This document shows, one piece after another, positions 18,389 to 20,814 of a stretch of 20,814 nt of DNA. This DNA comes from Chara braunii (Eukaryota > Streptophyta > Charophyceae > Charales > Characeae). The notes under the pieces are model-generated. The model worked only from the letters and a program-made list of their open reading frames with translations. It was not told the DNA's origin and did no database searches. The translations under genes and the position numbers were made by a program. The stretch's first letter is position 1; each line of letters starts with the position of its first letter. The stretch spans positions 314,831-335,644 of the forward strand of contig BFEA01000157.1 of NCBI GenBank assembly GCA_003427395.1. Reading direction: 5' to 3'.

Positions 18389-19522
18389 AACTTGAAGGTC
18401 ATTAAGAGGAAATTTGGCTCGTCGCTGGTGGAGTATGGGGGTAGCGTGCACTTGTTAAAAAAGGCGAAAGGGTTGTTCAGGGCGGGTAACTATCTGTTTG
18501 TCCGTGCTATCGTTCCTTTTCTGTCCCGGACACTAATTCTGAAGCCGACTTTGACAATTTTTCTGTCTGAACCACGGTCTCGAAAAGAACTGATGGAATG
18601 AAATTTGCCTATGATGCCTTCTTGGCCATTTGCTCCTTTTCTGATAAACGATCCAGGTAATAGGTATCAACTTCGTGTTATTATGTCGGGTGCAGTAAGA
18701 AGGAAATTTGGTTTGAACATTAGAAGACATTTGGTTGTCCGTGTTACCTGTGACAAACAATTGAGCAAACCATGGATCAGACTGTTTTGTGCTAATTGGG
18801 TGACGCAGGCAGAGGTAGAAGAGGAATGGAAGAAAATGACGGTGAGGAGGATGAGGGTGGTATGGCTAAAGAACAGAAGTGTGGGTGATGTGCTCTTCAA
18901 CTTCAGAAATGCCGCCTGTGAGCGAGAGTCTAATTGCTCTTGTTTGGCCTTCCGGAAGGAGTTCCCTCGAGTGGATGATCATGTGTGTTTTCATCTTAAT
19001 GAGACGAATCTGGTTCCTACATGTCTACGGAACAATAGGAATGTTATCCGACCAACTAGCGTGGACAATGTTGGAAGACTTATGAGGCAAATTGAGGCCT
19101 CGTTTGGCACTATTGATTTTGGAGTTCCGAAAATCCGTCGCGAAGATATGCGAGGGTGTTTGAATATGACGAAGGGGGACGATCGAGGGTTCTGTAATGA
19201 GGAAGAGGTTAGACTTTGGAAGGCGAAGCTTGATGGCTTGGTTTTGGTTCCTGTTGACCAGAACCCGGGTGACACGCTGGTCTGCTGTCCGGTCAAATAT
19301 CGGGCTGGGATGGACAAACTGTTCTTGACGAACCCTGGGTTCGGTATCTGTGAGAATGACGAAGTTGAGGTGTTGAGTAGTATGAGGAAAACTTATGTGG
19401 AAAGGAAGCTCGGGAGGTTGGCTAAGTGGGATGGAAGAGGCAGATTGGGAAGAGCATATGTCATTCCAAAACACAAGGATGTGGAGAGATGGCGTTCGAT
19501 CTGCCCAGCATTTTCCGAATGA
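18389..19522 (+). pseudogene. ORF2 middle segment: CxC linker and RT fingers
   Basis: The frame continues after the TAG at 18386, passes TGA at 18599-18601 and runs to TGA at 19520-19522. CSC at 18935-18943, in the context ESNCSCLAF with HVCFHL shortly after, fits the short CxC-bearing domain that joins endonuclease and RT in N-terminal-EN Penelope-like elements. RT motif 1 is LVLVPVDQNPGDTLVCCP (about 19235-19290) and the next fingers motif contains GRAYVIPKHKD (about 19450-19482). The spacing leaves room for the insertion-in-fingers domain reported in this clade, but I cannot delimit it. No ATG begins this segment, so it cannot be a separate gene. Confidence 0.75.
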
Positions 19523-20621
19523 AGTGTGCGTGGCACTGCTTGTAAGAAGGTATCACGGGCTGTGAATTGCATGTTGTGGGGTTTTCCGGCGAATTCTCAT
19601 TTTAACTTGAAAAGCACTGATCTGTTGGTTGAGTCTCTGGAGAGTATTAACAAGGGCTTGAGAAAGGGGGAGGCGTTTCTGACGGCCGCATTTGATGTTA
19701 AGGAAATGTTATGTAATCTTCCGCACTAATCAATAAGGAGGGCACTGGCATGGTTGATTGACTTTTGGGAGGAGCGTGAGGCACCAGGTGTTTTACTTAG
19801 GAACCACGGCAAAGGGGCGAAGATCCAAACAGGAAAGTGTCAGGTCGGATGGTAGAGTGTGGATTTGGGTAGTATTAAAGACTTTGTCTTCTTTGACCTG
19901 GAAAACACCTTTGTTTTGGCTTGTGGCAAAGTGCTACAGCAGAGGATGGGTATTCCGATGGGCAAACCTTCCAGCCCAGCTATTGCCTGCCTTCTATGTG
20001 TTTTTTTCGGAATTTTCCCTTCTTGTGTCCTTGGGCAATGACCGTAGGCTGATTCGTGGGGTGCGATTGATCGACGATGTCTCGATTTTTGTCAGGTATC
20101 AGACGAATGGAAGTGTATCTCTCAGGAAGACCGAATCCATTCTTGAGAAATTTGAGGAAATTGAGGGCTGTTACGACCGCAACTTGATGCTGGAATGCAC
20201 AACTCGGTCCTCCTGCTGGGATTTTCTGGGATGCGTAGTGACTGTTCTCGATTGGCCGGTCGGGGTCAAATGTGTTGCACAGCATAAGAACCAGTGGGTC
20301 GTTTTCGACCAAGGAATACTTTTTCAGAACCTCCAGGACAACTGTTCTTACATTGGAAAGCAGCAGAAAATGGTTGTTGTGAGTTCCTTCTTACATAGAG
20401 CGAAGAGGTTTACAAGTCTGCATGGGGCGGAGGTTCGGTTCCTCCTTTCTCTGAAGGTGGAGCTAAGATTGACGGGCTTTCGTGATGAGATTTTTGACGA
20501 AAGCCTGAGGAACTTTTCCCTGAAGCACGGTGGACTTTGGGGTGATTGGGTGTATTTTTTAACTAGGTGGGAAAAATTCTTCCCGAATGTAGCGGACCCA
20601 CCAGGTGTGGTGCTCCGCTAG
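19523..20621 (+). pseudogene. ORF2 3' segment: RT palm motifs A, B, C and thumb, with one frameshift
   Basis: Motif A is AAFDVKEMLCNLPH, with the catalytic Asp codon at 19694-19696. TAA at 19727 and TAG at 19853 interrupt the following stretch. Motif B is QQRMGIPMGKPSSPAIA, with the GIPMG start at 19949. Motif C is RLIDDVSIF, with the Asp pair at 20073-20078, where many RTs have Y-x-D-D. Motif C is one base out of frame with A and B; the switch maps to T7 at 20001-20007, where one T too many explains it. Thumb and C-terminal sequence (SCWDFLGCVV, QHKNQWVVFDQG, then a helix-rich end) continues to 20621 with no second endonuclease at the C terminus. All catalytic Asp residues are present, so decay is recent or confined to stops. 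Confidence 0.8.
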
Positions 20622-20814
20622 TGACAAAGATGGAGATGGAGGAAGAAGGGGGAGCAAGTTGGCACAGCGCAGCTCCCCACGCAAGACTCCAACGCACGTA
20701 CTCCAAGATGTGCAAGTGATGAATGAGCCTGAAAACAGACAATGGCTGGGGTATACCCCAGCGGACTGACGGGACTGGACTGGACTGGCTGGTACCGACA
20801 GAGGTACCGGCCTG
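20622..20814 (+). other. 3' region of the Penelope-like element with palindromes
   Basis: After the ORF2 stop comes purine-rich sequence, then a perfect 16-base palindrome CTGGGGTATACCCCAG (about 20747-20762). Next is a short GACTG repeat (about 20766-20786: GGACTGACGGGACTGGACTG), and then GGCTGGTACC, GACAGA, GGTACCGGCC near the window end, a 10-bp hairpin with one G-T pair. Structured 3' ends can guide target-primed reverse transcription; whether these do is unknown. The element may extend beyond the window. Confidence 0.5.

Larger units (their letters stand above)
17459..20621 (+). pseudogene. ORF2: GIY-YIG endonuclease plus Penelope-like reverse transcriptase, decayed
   Basis: From the ATG at 17459 one frame can be followed to about 20003 through stops at 18386-18388 (TAG), 18599-18601 (TGA), 19520-19522 (TGA), 19727-19729 (TAA) and 19853-19855 (TAG). 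The sequence on both sides of each stop remains recognisably the same protein. At a T7 run (20001-20007) the readable frame moves forward by one base and continues to TAG at 20619-20621. The combined length, a little over 1,050 codons, suits an EN-RT protein of this clade. The domains, in order, are a Ser/Pro-rich leader, GIY-YIG nuclease, a linker with a CSC motif, RT fingers, RT palm motifs A, B and C, and a thumb-like C-terminal region. An intact version would nick target DNA and prime reverse transcription at the nick. Readthrough or splicing could rescue single stops, but decay is the simplest reading. Confidence 0.75.
15300..20780 (+). mobile_element. Degenerate Penelope-like retroelement with N-terminal GIY-YIG endonuclease
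   Basis: The order is hammerhead-like motif, zinc-knuckle ORF1, GIY-YIG endonuclease, CxC linker, reverse transcriptase, then a structured 3' end. Endonuclease before RT is the permuted order described for the Naiad and Chlamys clades, of which Chlamys occurs in green algae, spike mosses and slime molds. Canonical elements have the endonuclease at the C terminus. The ends are not defined: I see no target-site duplication and no second pseudo-LTR copy inside the window, and the 3' part may continue beyond 20814. With seven in-frame stops and one frameshift the copy is not autonomous as read. Confidence 0.7.

Overview
The window looks like eukaryotic, transposon-rich, non-viral DNA from a green-lineage (plant or algal) nuclear genome. 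My best guess is a charophyte alga such as Chara. The guess rests on protein style only: an N-terminal GIY-YIG Penelope-like retroelement, a trihelix (Myb/SANT-like) protein, a zf-RVT type non-LTR retrotransposon remnant and long TC/CA microsatellites. There are no operons, Shine-Dalgarno sites, rRNAs or convincing tRNAs. I see no clearly intact host gene.

Layout. 1-625 is a series of T-rich tracts. 1077-2340 on the minus strand is the decayed 3' part of a LINE-like retrotransposon ending in a zf-RVT zinc finger. 2341-6060 is non-coding to my eye. 6090-6975 holds an irregular cluster of about ten short stem-loops sharing one loop sequence (TRTAAGTTYAGGT) while their stems vary in a compensatory way. 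7262-7830 is a regular array of about 123 bp units in an alternating A-B-A-B-A order. 8761-8842 is a perfect 35-bp hairpin. 10661-12964 is one long plus-strand reading frame encoding a trihelix DNA-binding protein, broken by two in-frame stops and followed by a microsatellite block (12983-13275). 13822-14180 is a diverged fold-back of about 360 bp.

The right end (about 15300-20780) is a degenerate Penelope-like element. A near-complete type I hammerhead ribozyme motif (15364-15410, core one base short) is followed by a CCHC zinc-knuckle/coiled-coil ORF1 (15902-17116, possibly continuing to 17443). Then comes an ORF2 with GIY-YIG endonuclease, a CxC linker and reverse transcriptase, in that order (17459-20621). 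ORF1 and ORF2 lie in the same frame with no indel for about 4.1 kb, interrupted by seven stop codons, before one frameshift at a T7 run between RT motifs B and C.

How it fits together: in an intact relative, the ribozyme would process the element RNA, the zinc-knuckle protein would bind it, and the EN-RT protein would nick the target and copy the RNA. Here all three large coding regions decay mainly by stop codons (mostly TGA and TAG, one TAA) rather than frameshifts, a shared pattern worth testing. The organism, the activity of any element and the function of the hairpin arrays are inference.
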